From Colwellia sp. (GTDB lineage: Bacteria; Pseudomonadota; Gammaproteobacteria; Enterobacterales; Alteromonadaceae), in the NCBI GenBank assembly GCA_013215655.1, contig JABSOX010000037.1, positions 1 through 51,031 of the forward strand: 51,031 nt of DNA, in the 5' to 3' direction. The position numbers and the translations under genes were made by a program. Positions 33,400 to 42,669 of the stretch are shown here, piece after piece (the first letter of the stretch is position 1; the number at the start of each line of letters is the position of its first letter). Below the pieces are notes generated by a model. That model was not told the DNA's origin. It did no database searches and saw only the letters and a list, made by a program, of their open reading frames with translations.

Positions 33400-34071
33400 T
33401 TATCTGTATTCAATGACGGGGCATTGTTGAATAGGATCGATAACGCCATTTTTTTCAGTGATATAACATTCATCTAACATTGAGCAGTAACAAATTTCTA
33501 CACGTAACTGCCAACGAGCATCGTTTAATTTATTCCAAAATTCAGGTTTGTTATCCTTAAAGTTAGCCTTTAAAAATTGTTGAGAGTCTTGTCCTGCTAT
33601 AATGGTATTAAACAATTGACTGGTTAAAGTATAAGGTTTTGAACCTTTTGTGGAGTTTGTATTTATATCTCCACTTTTGATGTTTTGCGCAGACAAGCAA
33701 CAAGTATTATAGAAATCTTGTACATCGTAATATTTTTTCCCTTGAAATTTATAAACTACTGATCTTATTAGAGCGGGTCCCATGCCTGAATTAGTTAAGC
33801 TAAAGGTGATTGATTTGGTATTATCACTAGGATCATGGTTACCATGGCCAAATTGAACTAAGGGCATAGTCATCGCTTTGACTTGTTTTTCGGCTGCTTC
33901 TGCTTGTAAATACGTTGCATAAAAAGAGGCAAGCGCAATAAAAATGCCGCAAATCGCTAAAATAAGGTTTAGGCGTTGTGAGTTAATGCCATCAGCTAAC
34001 CTTTCTTCACTTATCTTTTCGTTATTCTCTTCATTGTTGTCTTCACTGTTGTTTTGGTTTTTAGCTGACAT
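33400..34071 (-). CDS. Single-pass membrane protein of unknown function
   Basis: A 223-residue protein. The N-terminal 30 residues are very rich in Asn and Glu. One membrane segment follows (LNLILAICGIFIALASFYAT, about 36-56), then a predicted soluble domain with three Cys clusters (NTCC; ICYCSMLDECY). The region after the membrane segment (VKAMTMPLVQFGHGNHD, ITFSLTNSGMGPALIRSVVY) has the beta-sandwich look of bacterial proteins with a short anchor and an Ig-like domain; the right-end cassette protein (50462-50932) has a similar plan. I do not recognise a named family. It is upstream of and operonic with phzF. Confidence 0.7.
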   Translation of the reverse strand: MSAKNQNNSEDNNEENNEKISEERLADGINSQRLNLILAICGIFIALASFYATYLQAEAAEKQVKAMTMPLVQFGHGNHDPSDNTKSITFSLTNSGMGPALIRSVVYKFQGKKYYDVQDFYNTCCLSAQNIKSGDINTNSTKGSKPYTLTSQLFNTIIAGQDSQQFLKANFKDNKPEFWNKLNDARWQLRVEICYCSMLDECYITEKNGVIDPIQQCPVIEYR

Positions 34072-34262
34072 TAAGCACCTAATAAAAATTAATGTAATGA
34101 ATTTAACTGTTGTGTAAACTCTAGTATTTCATGATGTTATCATATCAGTCATGGTAAATATTTCTTATAAAAACAGGAAGAAAAATAAAAAATAAAAATG
34201 ATTTGTAATAAATCTGATAATGCTATGACTAACTGAAGGATGTTTAAAAAGGAATAATAAGA

Positions 34263-35720
34263 ATGAGAAAAACTTGGAAGCGTTTTATTGCCTTAAGTAT
34301 GTTGTTGATGGTAGGCAACAGTTGGGCAGCGGAAACTTTGGAAAATAATTCAAAACTTCAGTTGATGGATTGTCATTTAGACGGAATTAAAGAGCAAGTA
34401 CAATGTGGCAAGTTAACTGTTCCTGAGAATTATCAACAAAGTAATGGTAGAGAAATTGTTATTAACTTTGCGGTAATACCTGCAATTGATGACAGTAAAA
34501 ATAAAGCGCCATTGATGTTTTTAGCAGGTGGTCCCGGACAAGCGGCGGTAGAGCTAGCGTCAATGTTACGTGAACGCTTTAAAGAAATAAGAAAAACCCG
34601 TGATTTAATTTTAGTGGATCAGCGTGGTACCGGTGAATCACATCCGTTGCAGTGTGAAGATACTAATGAGCAAAGTGTTTATGAAGTTCTTCCGGAAGAT
34701 TATTCAGAGCAAGATATTAAAGATTGTATTGCACAGTTAACGGGTGATTTAAGCCAGTACAATTCAGAAAATGCTATTCGTGATTTTGATGCGGTTAGAG
34801 CGGCATTAGGTCATCAACAAATTCATATTTATGGTGGTTCATACGGCACACGTGCAGGCCTTGTCTATATGCGCCTTTTTCCGCAGTCATTAAAAAGTGT
34901 GATACTTGATAGTGTTGGCCCTATTGAAGTACCTATTGGTTTATTTGGGCAAAGTACCGCACGTTCATTTAATTTAATGCTTGAGCATTGTCAGCAAGAT
35001 AAGCCATGCCAAAAAGCGTATCCAAATTTAGCCGATGAATTTAAGCAAGTGGTTGCTCGCTTAAAAAAAGCGTCGATAAAAATACCTATCGCTCATCCAC
35101 GTTTAGGGACAGGGACTTCGTTTGCATTAAGTCACGATAAATTTATTGGTACCTTAACTACACAACTTTACGGTACTACCACACGTTCATTGCTGCCTTT
35201 AGTGATTCATCAGACATTTCTAGGTAATTATCAACCGCTTATTGGTTTGATTGCTACTACAGAAGGCTCGCAAGCGATGTATGTAGGCTTAACCATGAAC
35301 ATTGTTTGTAATGAAGATATGCCAAAAGTATCAACACAAATGTTGATTGACGATGCAAATAATAACTTTGGCGGTAATACTAGCCATAAAGCATGGTCAG
35401 CGGCCTGTCCATTGTGGCCACAATATCGTGTTACGGATGATTTTTATCAAGCGGTTACTGCAAATATCCCGACCTTAATTTTATCGGGTGATTTAGATCC
35501 CGTAACACCACCAAGTAATGGTGATAAGTCGGCTGCAACCTTACCTAACAGCCATCATATTATTTCTAAAAATAATGCTCATATTGTTGCTTCAACGGAT
35601 TGTGCCATTGATATCGTCAATGAATTTTTAGAAACCCTTGATCCAAAAAATGTGGATTCATCCTGTTTAGACGAAATTCCCGATGAAACATTTATGACCA
35701 GCTTAAACGGCAGTATATAA
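34263..35720 (+). CDS. Exported alpha/beta-hydrolase, TAP/proline iminopeptidase-like
   Basis: A 485-residue protein with a signal peptide (MRKTWKRFIALSMLLMVGNS, then WAA). The alpha/beta-hydrolase fold shows an oxyanion region LMFLAGGPGQAAVE, LVDQRGTGES, the nucleophile elbow YGGSYGTRAG, the acid SGDLDPVTPP and the histidine NNAHIVAST. This is the tripeptidyl-aminopeptidase/proline-iminopeptidase pattern. It acts in the periplasm or outside, probably on short peptides. AAAAAGGAATAATAAG precedes the start. It is the first gene of an operon with the ABC transporter, small peptide and sigma factor behind it (7-bp gap to the ATPase). Confidence 0.88.
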   Translation: MRKTWKRFIALSMLLMVGNSWAAETLENNSKLQLMDCHLDGIKEQVQCGKLTVPENYQQSNGREIVINFAVIPAIDDSKNKAPLMFLAGGPGQAAVELASMLRERFKEIRKTRDLILVDQRGTGESHPLQCEDTNEQSVYEVLPEDYSEQDIKDCIAQLTGDLSQYNSENAIRDFDAVRAALGHQQIHIYGGSYGTRAGLVYMRLFPQSLKSVILDSVGPIEVPIGLFGQSTARSFNLMLEHCQQDKPCQKAYPNLADEFKQVVARLKKASIKIPIAHPRLGTGTSFALSHDKFIGTLTTQLYGTTTRSLLPLVIHQTFLGNYQPLIGLIATTEGSQAMYVGLTMNIVCNEDMPKVSTQMLIDDANNNFGGNTSHKAWSAACPLWPQYRVTDDFYQAVTANIPTLILSGDLDPVTPPSNGDKSAATLPNSHHIISKNNAHIVASTDCAIDIVNEFLETLDPKNVDSSCLDEIPDETFMTSLNGSI

Positions 35721-35727
35721 GGAGATA

Positions 35728-36477
35728 ATGATGATTGAAGTTAAAAACTTACATAAAACTTTTAAAGTAGGAAAAAACGTTGTTAAAGCCTTAGATGGTT
35801 TGTCATTTACCGCCAAAGACGGTGAAATAACGGGTATTTTAGGACCTAACGGCGCAGGTAAAACCACTTGTTTACGTACCTTATATGGTTTGTTAACTGC
35901 TGATCAAGGCAGTGTTGTTATTGATGGTATTCAGGTGGCTGAATCACCTTTAGAAGCGCGCTCTCGTTTAGGGATTTTTCCTGACAAATTTGGTTTATAT
36001 GAGCGTTTAAGTGCTTACGAGCAAATTGATTATTTTGCCAGTATTCATGGCATGCAGGGTGATGTTAAAAAACAAGCGATAGAACAAGTGCTTATTGATC
36101 TTGAAATGCAAGAGCTAGCGCATCGTAAAACTTTAGGTTTTTCACAAGGGCAACGGATGAAAGTTACTTTAGCGCAAGCTTTGGTACATCAACCCAAGAA
36201 CTTTGTATTAGATGAACCGACTCGTGGTTTAGACGTAATGAGTACTCGTATTCTACGAAATTATTTAGCTAAACATAGAGATAACGGTCATTGCATTTTG
36301 TTTTCTTCTCATGTGATGCAAGAAGTTGCGGCGTTATGTGATCGCGTGATTATTGTTGCTGATGGCAAATTAGCAGCAGAAGGCACACCACAAGAGTTAT
36401 GTGACTTAGCTGGCGAAAAACTATTAGAAGATGCCTTTGTTAAGCTCATTGGTTCAGATGAAGGAGTTGCTGCATGA
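35728..36477 (+). CDS. ABC transporter ATP-binding protein (NatA-like)
   Basis: A 249-residue ABC ATPase. It has Walker A GPNGAGKTT, the signature FSQGQRMKVTLAQAL, Walker B FVLDEPTRGLD and the H-loop SSHVMQE. The sequence follows NatA-type ATPases of sodium or small-molecule exporters. It pairs with the permease gene, which starts inside its last codons (ATGA overlap at 36474-36477), so the two are translationally coupled. Confidence 0.93.
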   Translation: MMIEVKNLHKTFKVGKNVVKALDGLSFTAKDGEITGILGPNGAGKTTCLRTLYGLLTADQGSVVIDGIQVAESPLEARSRLGIFPDKFGLYERLSAYEQIDYFASIHGMQGDVKKQAIEQVLIDLEMQELAHRKTLGFSQGQRMKVTLAQALVHQPKNFVLDEPTRGLDVMSTRILRNYLAKHRDNGHCILFSSHVMQEVAALCDRVIIVADGKLAAEGTPQELCDLAGEKLLEDAFVKLIGSDEGVAA

Positions 36478-37637
36478 ATCAATTTAAAGCCTTATTATTA
36501 AAAGAATATAAAGAAGCCTTTCGTGATAAACGTGCCTTAATGGTTGCGATGATGATGGCAGTGATGGCGCCAGTAATGATTTTTGCATTGTCAAAAACAA
36601 TGATCAAAGAGCTGGTAGAAACTCCACCTATTTATGTCAAAGTTTCGGGAGCTGAATTTGCACCAAAACTTATAAAACAGTTTAAAGATGAGAATATTTT
36701 ATTATTTGCCGATGTTCCAAGTGAAGATAAAAACCTTTGGCATGAACGTAATATTGAAATAACTATCCCAGAAACGTTTGCTAAAGACATGATTGCTGGT
36801 GAAACTATTGATATTGTTTTACGTACCGATTACAGCGATAAAGCAATGAATGCTCCGCTGCGTCGTATTAAAGATGAAATAAGAAATTACGCACGCAGCA
36901 TCGGTTATAAAAGACTATTGGTACGTGGTGTTGATATTCGTTTATTAAAACCGGTAAATTTAATTGAGCAAAATACGGCATTGCCAAGTAGTAATGCGAT
37001 GTTTATTTCGATGATGCTGGGTTTGTATTTGTTAATGGCTGCGTTTATGTCTGGCCTTTCGGTGGCTATTGATTCAAGTGCTGGTGAGCGTGAACGTAAT
37101 GTGCTTGAAATGTTATTATGTCAACCGGTGAGTACCCTAAAAATTGTGTTAGCCAAACTTGTCGGTGCAAGTACCATCGCAATTATTGGTGTGGTATTAA
37201 CTCTAGTATTAACATCATTTTCGGTAGGTTTTGTTGATCTTACTAAAATTGGTGCAACCTTTAGTTTAGATGCCTTTACTATTGCGGCTTTGATTATCTT
37301 ATTAATCCCTATTTGCTTTTTTGCATCCGCTTTACAACTGTTTGTTTCTTTTCAAGCGAAAAGTTTTAAAGAAGCACAATCAACGGTGAGTATGATCATT
37401 ATGTTACCAGCAATGATCCCGGTAGCTTTAATGTTTATTGATGATAAACCTAAGTGGTTAGACTGGTTACCTGTATCAGGCCAATCATTATTAATGGAAG
37501 ACTTATTTAAAGGTTTACCTGTTGATTGGTTTTTAGTGATGGCAACAAGCCTTGTTACCATTGCCATTACGATTGCCTTAGTGGTAATTTTATCTATTCG
37601 TTTAAAGTCAGAAAAAGTTGTGCTGGCACTAAGTTAG
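36474..37637 (+). CDS. ABC transporter permease (NatB/ABC-2 type)
   Basis: A 387-residue membrane protein of the ABC-2 type. One N-terminal segment (about 22-42) is followed by a 140-residue external domain and five to six C-terminal segments (about 175-380). The motif GERERNVLEMLLCQPVS between the membrane helices is the usual ABC-2 coupling motif. With the ATPase it should form an exporter of the NatAB kind; the cargo is unknown. Being in one operon with an exported peptidase and a sigma factor suggests a cell-envelope stress or resistance function. Confidence 0.92.
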   Translation: MNQFKALLLKEYKEAFRDKRALMVAMMMAVMAPVMIFALSKTMIKELVETPPIYVKVSGAEFAPKLIKQFKDENILLFADVPSEDKNLWHERNIEITIPETFAKDMIAGETIDIVLRTDYSDKAMNAPLRRIKDEIRNYARSIGYKRLLVRGVDIRLLKPVNLIEQNTALPSSNAMFISMMLGLYLLMAAFMSGLSVAIDSSAGERERNVLEMLLCQPVSTLKIVLAKLVGASTIAIIGVVLTLVLTSFSVGFVDLTKIGATFSLDAFTIAALIILLIPICFFASALQLFVSFQAKSFKEAQSTVSMIIMLPAMIPVALMFIDDKPKWLDWLPVSGQSLLMEDLFKGLPVDWFLVMATSLVTIAITIALVVILSIRLKSEKVVLALS

Positions 37638-37686
37638 GCATTAACTTAGACATTAACTTAGGCGCTAAATTAATCGTTAAGTTAGT
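37634..37686 (+). repeat. Short degenerate tandem repeat between natB-like gene and small ORF
   Basis: The element ATTAACTTAG(A/G)C occurs about two and a half times with decayed flanking copies, between the permease stop and the small peptide gene. It has no obvious coding role. Confidence 0.5.
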
Positions 37687-37717
37687 TATTATTATTAAAA
37701 AGAGAGAGGAAGTTAAG

Positions 37718-37882
37718 ATGAAAAAATTTAAAAATACTAATGCTCTGTTGTGGGGAGCAGCTATTATTGTTGCGGCATTATTAAATGCCCCCACTTTCTT
37801 AACGCTTATTGTATTACCTGCGGTAGCGGTTCTTACGCTTAAGAAAAGCTCCACGTCAAATCGACGTTGTAACGGGTGTTAA
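37718..37882 (+). CDS. Small membrane peptide, unknown function
   Basis: A 54-residue peptide. It begins MKKFKNTNALLWG, has one long hydrophobic stretch (about 10-42) and a basic Cys-containing tail (SSTSNRRCNGC). AGAGAGAGGA lies ten bases before the ATG. A longer frame is open upstream to 37526, inside the permease gene, but the ribosome site favours this start. The stop is ten bases before the sigma factor start. It may be a small accessory or regulatory membrane peptide of the operon; the family is unknown. Confidence 0.6.
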   Translation: MKKFKNTNALLWGAAIIVAALLNAPTFLTLIVLPAVAVLTLKKSSTSNRRCNGC

Positions 37883-37892
37883 GGATTAACGA

Positions 37893-38408
37893 TTGAGTTT
37901 TGAAGCGGTATTTATTCAATGGATCAAGGATTATGAAAAATTAATCCGCCATTTGATCATTGGTTTTGAAGCAAAACCTGCGCTGCAAGATGAGTTATAT
38001 CAAGATATTACCTTGAATATATGGCGCGCCTTGCCAAAGTTTAGGCAAGACGCCAGCGTGAAAACCTTTGTTGCTCGTATTGCTCACAATATTTTAGCGA
38101 CTCATGTTGCTAAGTCAGTGCGGACGATTAAAACAGATCGCGATATTGACTCGATTGTTGATACTGATAATGAAAAAGCATCTGCTGAAGCTACTCCTTA
38201 TCAGGCATTGACCCAGCAACAAAGGCAGCAACGTTTAGCACAAGCTATTCGAAAATTAACCCTTGAACAACAGCAAGTGATAACACTGGCCTTAGAAGGT
38301 ATGAGTTATCAAGAAATTGCTGAAATATTATCTATCACCACTAATTTAGTGGGTGTGCGTTTACAACGAGCTAAAGCTGCGCTCACCAAATTATTGGAGG
38401 CACTATGA
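37893..38408 (+). CDS. ECF-type RNA polymerase sigma factor
   Basis: A 171-residue sigma-70 family ECF factor. Region 2 includes YQDITLNIWRALPKFRQDAS and FVARIAHNI, and region 4 includes LEQQQVITLALEGMSYQEIA followed by VGVRLQRAKAAL. The start is TTG at 37893 with AAGGATT seven bases upstream. It is coupled to the next gene through an ATGA overlap, the usual arrangement of sigma and anti-sigma pairs. It may control its own operon from before 34263. Confidence 0.9.
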   Translation: MSFEAVFIQWIKDYEKLIRHLIIGFEAKPALQDELYQDITLNIWRALPKFRQDASVKTFVARIAHNILATHVAKSVRTIKTDRDIDSIVDTDNEKASAEATPYQALTQQQRQQRLAQAIRKLTLEQQQVITLALEGMSYQEIAEILSITTNLVGVRLQRAKAALTKLLEAL

Positions 38409-39091
38409 ACGAAGAAAATACTCCATTTAATGAAAAATCAAAGACAAGTATGCAATCTGAGCAGCAAAAAGAAGCACTGCTTGATGTGACCACTATACCC
38501 ATAGTAAAGAACGGTGGAGATGAAAAAGAAACATCCGTGCTTGACGAACAATGGGCGGCAATGAGGCAAGATTGGCAAGCGCAACCAGTACCAAAAACTG
38601 ATATTAATGTTTTGTTAAAACAAACCAAACGTCGCACGTTATGGGCAAAGACATTTTTAGGGCTTAATGTCTTATTTACTATTGCCGTGTTTATTGCTTT
38701 TTTGATCGGCTTGTATGACGGTGAGTATGGTACGCCAATGAATACTTATTTAGGTATTGCTAGTTTTGGGACAGCAATATTTGTTTATTACGAAATAAAA
38801 ATTCGTTTACAAACATGGCGTCAATGTTGTGATAGTCCAGATAAAGCCGTAGATAATGCCATTTTAGCTTGTCAGTCTTCAATTAAGTATATGATATTAA
38901 ATAAGTTGTCATGTATTCCTTTTGCAATAACAGGTAATTGGTTTCTTGTGGTTATGGCGGAGGAAAATGATAAGTCGCCATTGAAAGGTCTACTATTTAT
39001 TAATATTCTTCTTATTGTTGTTTATGTTGTTGCTGACAAGCTTCATAAAAAACGCAAAAAAGAATATCAACGATTAATGTCATTAAAATAA
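38405..39091 (+). CDS. Membrane protein, putative anti-sigma factor
   Basis: A 228-residue protein. Residues 1-75 are soluble, and EQWAAMRQDWQAQPVPKTDI resembles the short sigma-binding region of some anti-sigma factors. Four hydrophobic segments follow (about 80-105, 112-130, 158-180, 190-210) and a basic tail. The ATG overlaps the sigma factor stop by four bases. Its position and plan suggest that it holds the sigma factor at the membrane; there is no clear zinc-binding HXXXCXXC motif, so this rests on context. Confidence 0.6.
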   Translation: MNEENTPFNEKSKTSMQSEQQKEALLDVTTIPIVKNGGDEKETSVLDEQWAAMRQDWQAQPVPKTDINVLLKQTKRRTLWAKTFLGLNVLFTIAVFIAFLIGLYDGEYGTPMNTYLGIASFGTAIFVYYEIKIRLQTWRQCCDSPDKAVDNAILACQSSIKYMILNKLSCIPFAITGNWFLVVMAEENDKSPLKGLLFINILLIVVYVVADKLHKKRKKEYQRLMSLK

Positions 39092-39343
39092 GAATATAAA
39101 ACAGCATCCCAAGTGTTAATGTGAATATAATTTTATTTTTCTGTGTATTTGTTGTTTTTTATTTGTTGTTTTTCTTGTTTATCTCCGTTATATTCTCTTC
39201 TCGTATTATTTGATCAAATCGTTAAAAGGTTTTATCCGATAATACAAGGCATATTAGATTACTAAATGAGCTAAAACTTGTACCTTTTAACGTGTACAAC
39301 TAAGCTGATTTCAGGCAATATACGGCGCATAAATTTTGATTGA

Positions 39344-39418
39344 AATTTATATACCTAATGAACTTGCTTTAATTATTGCAATTATTGCAATTTTTCAGTT
39401 TTATTAGGTATATAAATT
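39344..39418. repeat. Perfect 16-bp inverted repeat upstream of glyA
   Basis: AATTTATATACCTAAT (39344-39359) and ATTAGGTATATAAATT (39403-39418) are perfectly complementary and separated by 43 bp, itself AT-rich with a repeated ATTATTGCA. It lies 49-123 bp before glyA in a 375-bp gap with no gene. It could be a small palindromic element or a regulatory hairpin in the glyA leader. Confidence 0.8.
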
Positions 39419-39466
39419 AGACAAGCTAGTCTGTAACAGCCCTAGGCTGACACTTGAGGATAAAAC

Positions 39467-40723
39467 ATGTTTGCACGTGATATGAATATTGCTGATTTTG
39501 ATCCAGAACTTTATCAAGCAATGAGCAATGAAAAAGTTCGTCAAGAAGAACACATCGAACTTATTGCTTCTGAAAACTACTGTAGCCCTCGTGTTCTAGA
39601 AGCACAAGGTTCTCAACTTACCAATAAGTATGCTGAAGGTTATCCGGGTAAACGTTATTACGGTGGTTGTGAATATGTTGATGTTGCTGAGCAATTAGCC
39701 ATTGACCGTGCAAAAGAATTATTTGGTGCAACTTACGCGAACGTACAGCCACATGCAGGTTCTCAAGCAAATGCTGCTGTTTTTCAAGCATTGGTTACGC
39801 CGGGCGGAAAAGTATTAGGTATGAGCTTGGCCCATGGTGGTCACTTAACTCATGGCTCACATGTAAACTTTTCAGGTAAGTCTTACGAAGCATTTCAATA
39901 TGGTCTTCACCCAGAAACAGGTGATATTGATTACGACGAAATGGAACGTTTAGCTTTAGAGCACAAACCAGAAATGATCATTGGTGGTTTCTCTGCGTTT
40001 TCAGGTATTGTTGACTGGGCTCGTATGCGTAAAATTGCTGATAAAGTCGGCGCTTACTTTTTTGTTGATATGGCTCATGTTGCTGGCTTAATTGCTGCAG
40101 GTTTATATCCAAACCCAGTACCACATGCCCATGTAGTAACAACGACTACTCATAAAACGTTAGCTGGCCCTCGTGGTGGTTTAATTGTTTCTGCGTGTGA
40201 TGATGAAGCTATTTACAAAAAATTAAACAGTGCTGTTTTTCCTGGTGGTCAAGGTGGCCCATTAATGCATATTATCGCTGCAAAAGCGGTAGCATTTAAA
40301 GAAGCACTAGAGCCAGAGTTTAAAGTATATCAACAAAAAGTATTAGACAACGCTAAAGCTATGGTTGCTGTATTACAAGACCGTGGTTATAAAGTTGTTT
40401 CTAATGGAACTGAAAATCACTTATTACTTCTTGATTTAATTGATAAAGATATTACCGGTAAAGAGGCAGATGCTGCTTTAGGTAATGCACATATCACCGT
40501 TAATAAAAATGCTGTGCCAAACGATCCACGTTCTCCGTTTGTAACTTCTGGCTTACGTCTGGGTACTCCAGCGATCACTCGTCGTGGTTTTGGTGTTGAA
40601 GAAACTAAAGCATTAACAGGCTGGATTTGCGATATTTTAGACGATATCAATAACGAAGCTATAATTACGACTATACAAGCAAAAGTTAAAGAGCTTTGTT
40701 CACGTTTCCCTGTTTACGGGTAA
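39467..40723 (+). CDS. glyA: Serine hydroxymethyltransferase
   Basis: A 418-residue PLP enzyme converting serine and tetrahydrofolate to glycine and methylene-tetrahydrofolate in the cytoplasm. It has the PLP lysine motif [14 protein letters not shown], the N-terminal [15 protein letters not shown], and YPGKRYYGG. The length matches E. coli GlyA (417). TGAGGAT lies at the right distance before the ATG. A perfect inverted repeat occupies the leader, and a hairpin follows the stop. glyA before nrdR-rib is a common order in gammaproteobacteria. Confidence 0.97.
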   Translation: MFARDMNIADFDPELYQAMSNEKVRQEEHIELIASENYCSPRVLEAQGSQLTNKYAEGYPGKRYYGGCEYVDVAEQLAIDRAKELFGATYANVQPHAGSQANAAVFQALVTPGGKVLGMSLAHGGHLTHGSHVNFSGKSYEAFQYGLHPETGDIDYDEMERLALEHKPEMIIGGFSAFSGIVDWARMRKIADKVGAYFFVDMAHVAGLIAAGLYPNPVPHAHVVTTTTHKTLAGPRGGLIVSACDDEAIYKKLNSAVFPGGQGGPLMHIIAAKAVAFKEALEPEFKVYQQKVLDNAKAMVAVLQDRGYKVVSNGTENHLLLLDLIDKDITGKEADAALGNAHITVNKNAVPNDPRSPFVTSGLRLGTPAITRRGFGVEETKALTGWICDILDDINNEAIITTIQAKVKELCSRFPVYG

Positions 40724-40801
40724 TTTTGTAGGTCGATATTTATATCGACAAAGCATATTAGCAATAAATAAGTTGATGTAACAATTGCTTATTTAGATTA
40801 A

Positions 40802-40830
40802 AATGGCCGCATTAGCGGCCATTATTGTTT
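40802..40830 (+). terminator. Terminator between glyA and nrdR
   Basis: AATGGCCGC (40802-40810) and GCGGCCATT (40815-40823) form a 9-bp GC-rich stem with loop ATTA, followed by ATTGTTT. It should end the glyA transcript. Upstream, at 40728-40748, lies a TGTAGGTCGA/TCGATAT-ATATCGA palindromic repeat like the one between ribD and ribE. Confidence 0.65.
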
Positions 40831-40862
40831 GTGGCTGATCGTAAAAGTTAAGAGATTATTAA

Positions 40863-41318
40863 ATGTATTGCCCTTTTTGTCGCGCTGTAGATACCAAAGT
40901 TATTGATTCAAGACTTGTTTCTGATGGTCATCAAGTACGTCGTCGTCGTGAGTGCTTGGCTTGCCATGAACGTTATACAACTTTTGAAAGTGCTGAATTA
41001 GTGATGCCAAAGCTTATAAAACGTGATGGTTCTCGTGAACCCTTTAATGAGGATAAAATGCGGAATGGTTTGATGCGTGCCTTAGAAAAACGTCCTGTAA
41101 GTGTTGAACAAGTTGAGTTATCTATTAATAAAGTGAAATCACAATTGCGTGCCACAGGTGAGCGTGAAATCGCTAGCGAAATGTTAGGCAACTTCATTAT
41201 GGAGCAGCTAAAAGAACTGGATAAAGTCGCTTATGTTCGTTTCGCTTCAGTATATCGCTCTTTTGAAGATATCCGCGAATTTGGTGAAGAAATAGCGCGT
41301 TTGGATGATGATAAATAA
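40863..41318 (+). CDS. nrdR: Transcriptional repressor NrdR
   Basis: A 151-residue NrdR. The N-terminal zinc ribbon has CPFC and CLACH, and the ATP-cone domain (about 46-136) begins [20 protein letters not shown]. It senses ATP/dATP and represses ribonucleotide reductase genes. It is first in the nrdR-ribD-ribE-ribBA series, and its stop lies 32 bp before ribD. The length is that of the family. Confidence 0.96.
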   Translation: MYCPFCRAVDTKVIDSRLVSDGHQVRRRRECLACHERYTTFESAELVMPKLIKRDGSREPFNEDKMRNGLMRALEKRPVSVEQVELSINKVKSQLRATGEREIASEMLGNFIMEQLKELDKVAYVRFASVYRSFEDIREFGEEIARLDDDK

Positions 41319-41350
41319 TCACATCGATAAAACCTCAAATCGAGTCTAAA

Positions 41351-42487
41351 ATGAGTCAATTCACACTTGCCGACCACCATTACATGCAACGTGCAATCAC
41401 GTTAGCAAAACGTGCTCATTACACCACTTCTCCTAATCCACGTGTTGGCTGCGTACTCGTTAAAAATAATAGGGTTGTCGGTGAAGGTTATCATCAAAAA
41501 GCAGGGCAGGGGCATGCGGAAGTCAATGCCTTGGCACAAGCGGGTAACGATGCAAAGGGGGCTACGGCTTATGTAACCCTTGAACCTTGTAGTCATTACG
41601 GACGTACACCACCGTGTGCTGAAGGGCTCATCAATGCAGGTATTGTTAACGTTATTGCTGCTATGGTTGATCCTAATCCACAAGTTTCTGGTAAAGGCTT
41701 AGCAATGCTTGGTAAAGCGGGCATTGCCACATCATATGGTTTGTTGGAGCAAGAAGCGCAAAATTTAAATATTGGTTTTGTTACATTGATGAGCACAGGC
41801 TTACCTTATGTTCGTTGTAAACTTGCAGCAAGCCTTGATGGTAAAACTGCTATGGCCAGTGGTGAAAGTAAATGGATAACATCACCAGAAGCGCGGCAAG
41901 ATGTACAACGTTTACGAGCACAAAGTTGCGCTATTATTAGTGGTGCTGACAGTATTATTACTGACAATGCACAAATGACGGTACGTTGGTCTGAGCTGGG
42001 TGAACTCAAAAATACTTATGATGAAGATGTCATCAGACAACCTGTCAGAGTGATTATTGATTCCAGAAATAGAGTGACACCAGATCTTAAGTTATTTAAA
42101 TCATCATCCCGTATACTTTTAATTTGCCATACCATTGAAAACATCCAACAATGGCCTCATTTTGTAGAACAAGTTAGTTTACCTTTAGTGAAAAATGCTC
42201 AGGGTGAAGAAAAAATTGACCTTGTTGCCTTATTAACGTTTTTAGCTAAGCGGGGCGTAAATGATGTTTTGGTAGAGTCTGGACAGAATTTAGCAGGCGC
42301 TTTTATTGAGCAAAACTTAGTAGACGAATTGATATTATATCAAGCACCTAAATTGATGGGCGCGCAGAGCAAAAGCTTAATTAATTTTCCAAGTATTGAT
42401 AAATTGTCGCAAGCCAAAACAATTAAATTTACCGATGTTCGCATGGTTGGTGCTGATTTACGTATTACCGCTAAGATTTTAGATTGA
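41351..42487 (+). CDS. ribD: Riboflavin biosynthesis deaminase/reductase RibD
   Basis: A 378-residue two-domain enzyme. The N-terminal deaminase (about 1-145) has the zinc motif HAEVNAL with EPCSHYGRTPPC. The C-terminal reductase (about 147-375) has KLAASLDGKTAM and VLVESGQNLAGAFI. It performs the second and third steps of riboflavin synthesis in the cytoplasm. The 182-bp gap to ribE contains a palindromic repeat. Confidence 0.96.
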   Translation: MSQFTLADHHYMQRAITLAKRAHYTTSPNPRVGCVLVKNNRVVGEGYHQKAGQGHAEVNALAQAGNDAKGATAYVTLEPCSHYGRTPPCAEGLINAGIVNVIAAMVDPNPQVSGKGLAMLGKAGIATSYGLLEQEAQNLNIGFVTLMSTGLPYVRCKLAASLDGKTAMASGESKWITSPEARQDVQRLRAQSCAIISGADSIITDNAQMTVRWSELGELKNTYDEDVIRQPVRVIIDSRNRVTPDLKLFKSSSRILLICHTIENIQQWPHFVEQVSLPLVKNAQGEEKIDLVALLTFLAKRGVNDVLVESGQNLAGAFIEQNLVDELILYQAPKLMGAQSKSLINFPSIDKLSQAKTIKFTDVRMVGADLRITAKILD

Positions 42488-42527
42488 ATTTTGTCGAGGA
42501 ACAGGTTATTTATTCCCGATATAACCT

Positions 42528-42580
42528 AAGTACCTACATCCATGTAGACAACCTCGACCTACAAGGGCTTTGTAGGTCGA
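42528..42580. repeat. Intergenic palindromic repeat (REP-like)
   Basis: CTACATCCATGTAG is a near-perfect palindrome, followed by TCGACCTACAA (42554-42564) and TTGTAGGTCGA (42570-42580), an 11-bp stem with loop GGGCT. Related pieces occur at 40728-40748 (TGTAGGTCGA) and 45462-45491 (CTTACGTCCATGTAAG then CAATGTCGA). The copies share motifs but not full sequence and all lie between genes. Confidence 0.65.
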
Positions 42581-42669
42581 CACGAGTGAAACGAGGTTCG
42601 ACAGCGTTTAAGAAATAACTGATATTTGTCGAGGTACATCTCGAACTACAGATAAATTAAAGAGAAATT

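Noticed and set aside
42488-42669. FMN riboswitch before ribE
   Set aside because: The conserved RFN core segments are absent; the structure here is explained by the palindromic repeat.
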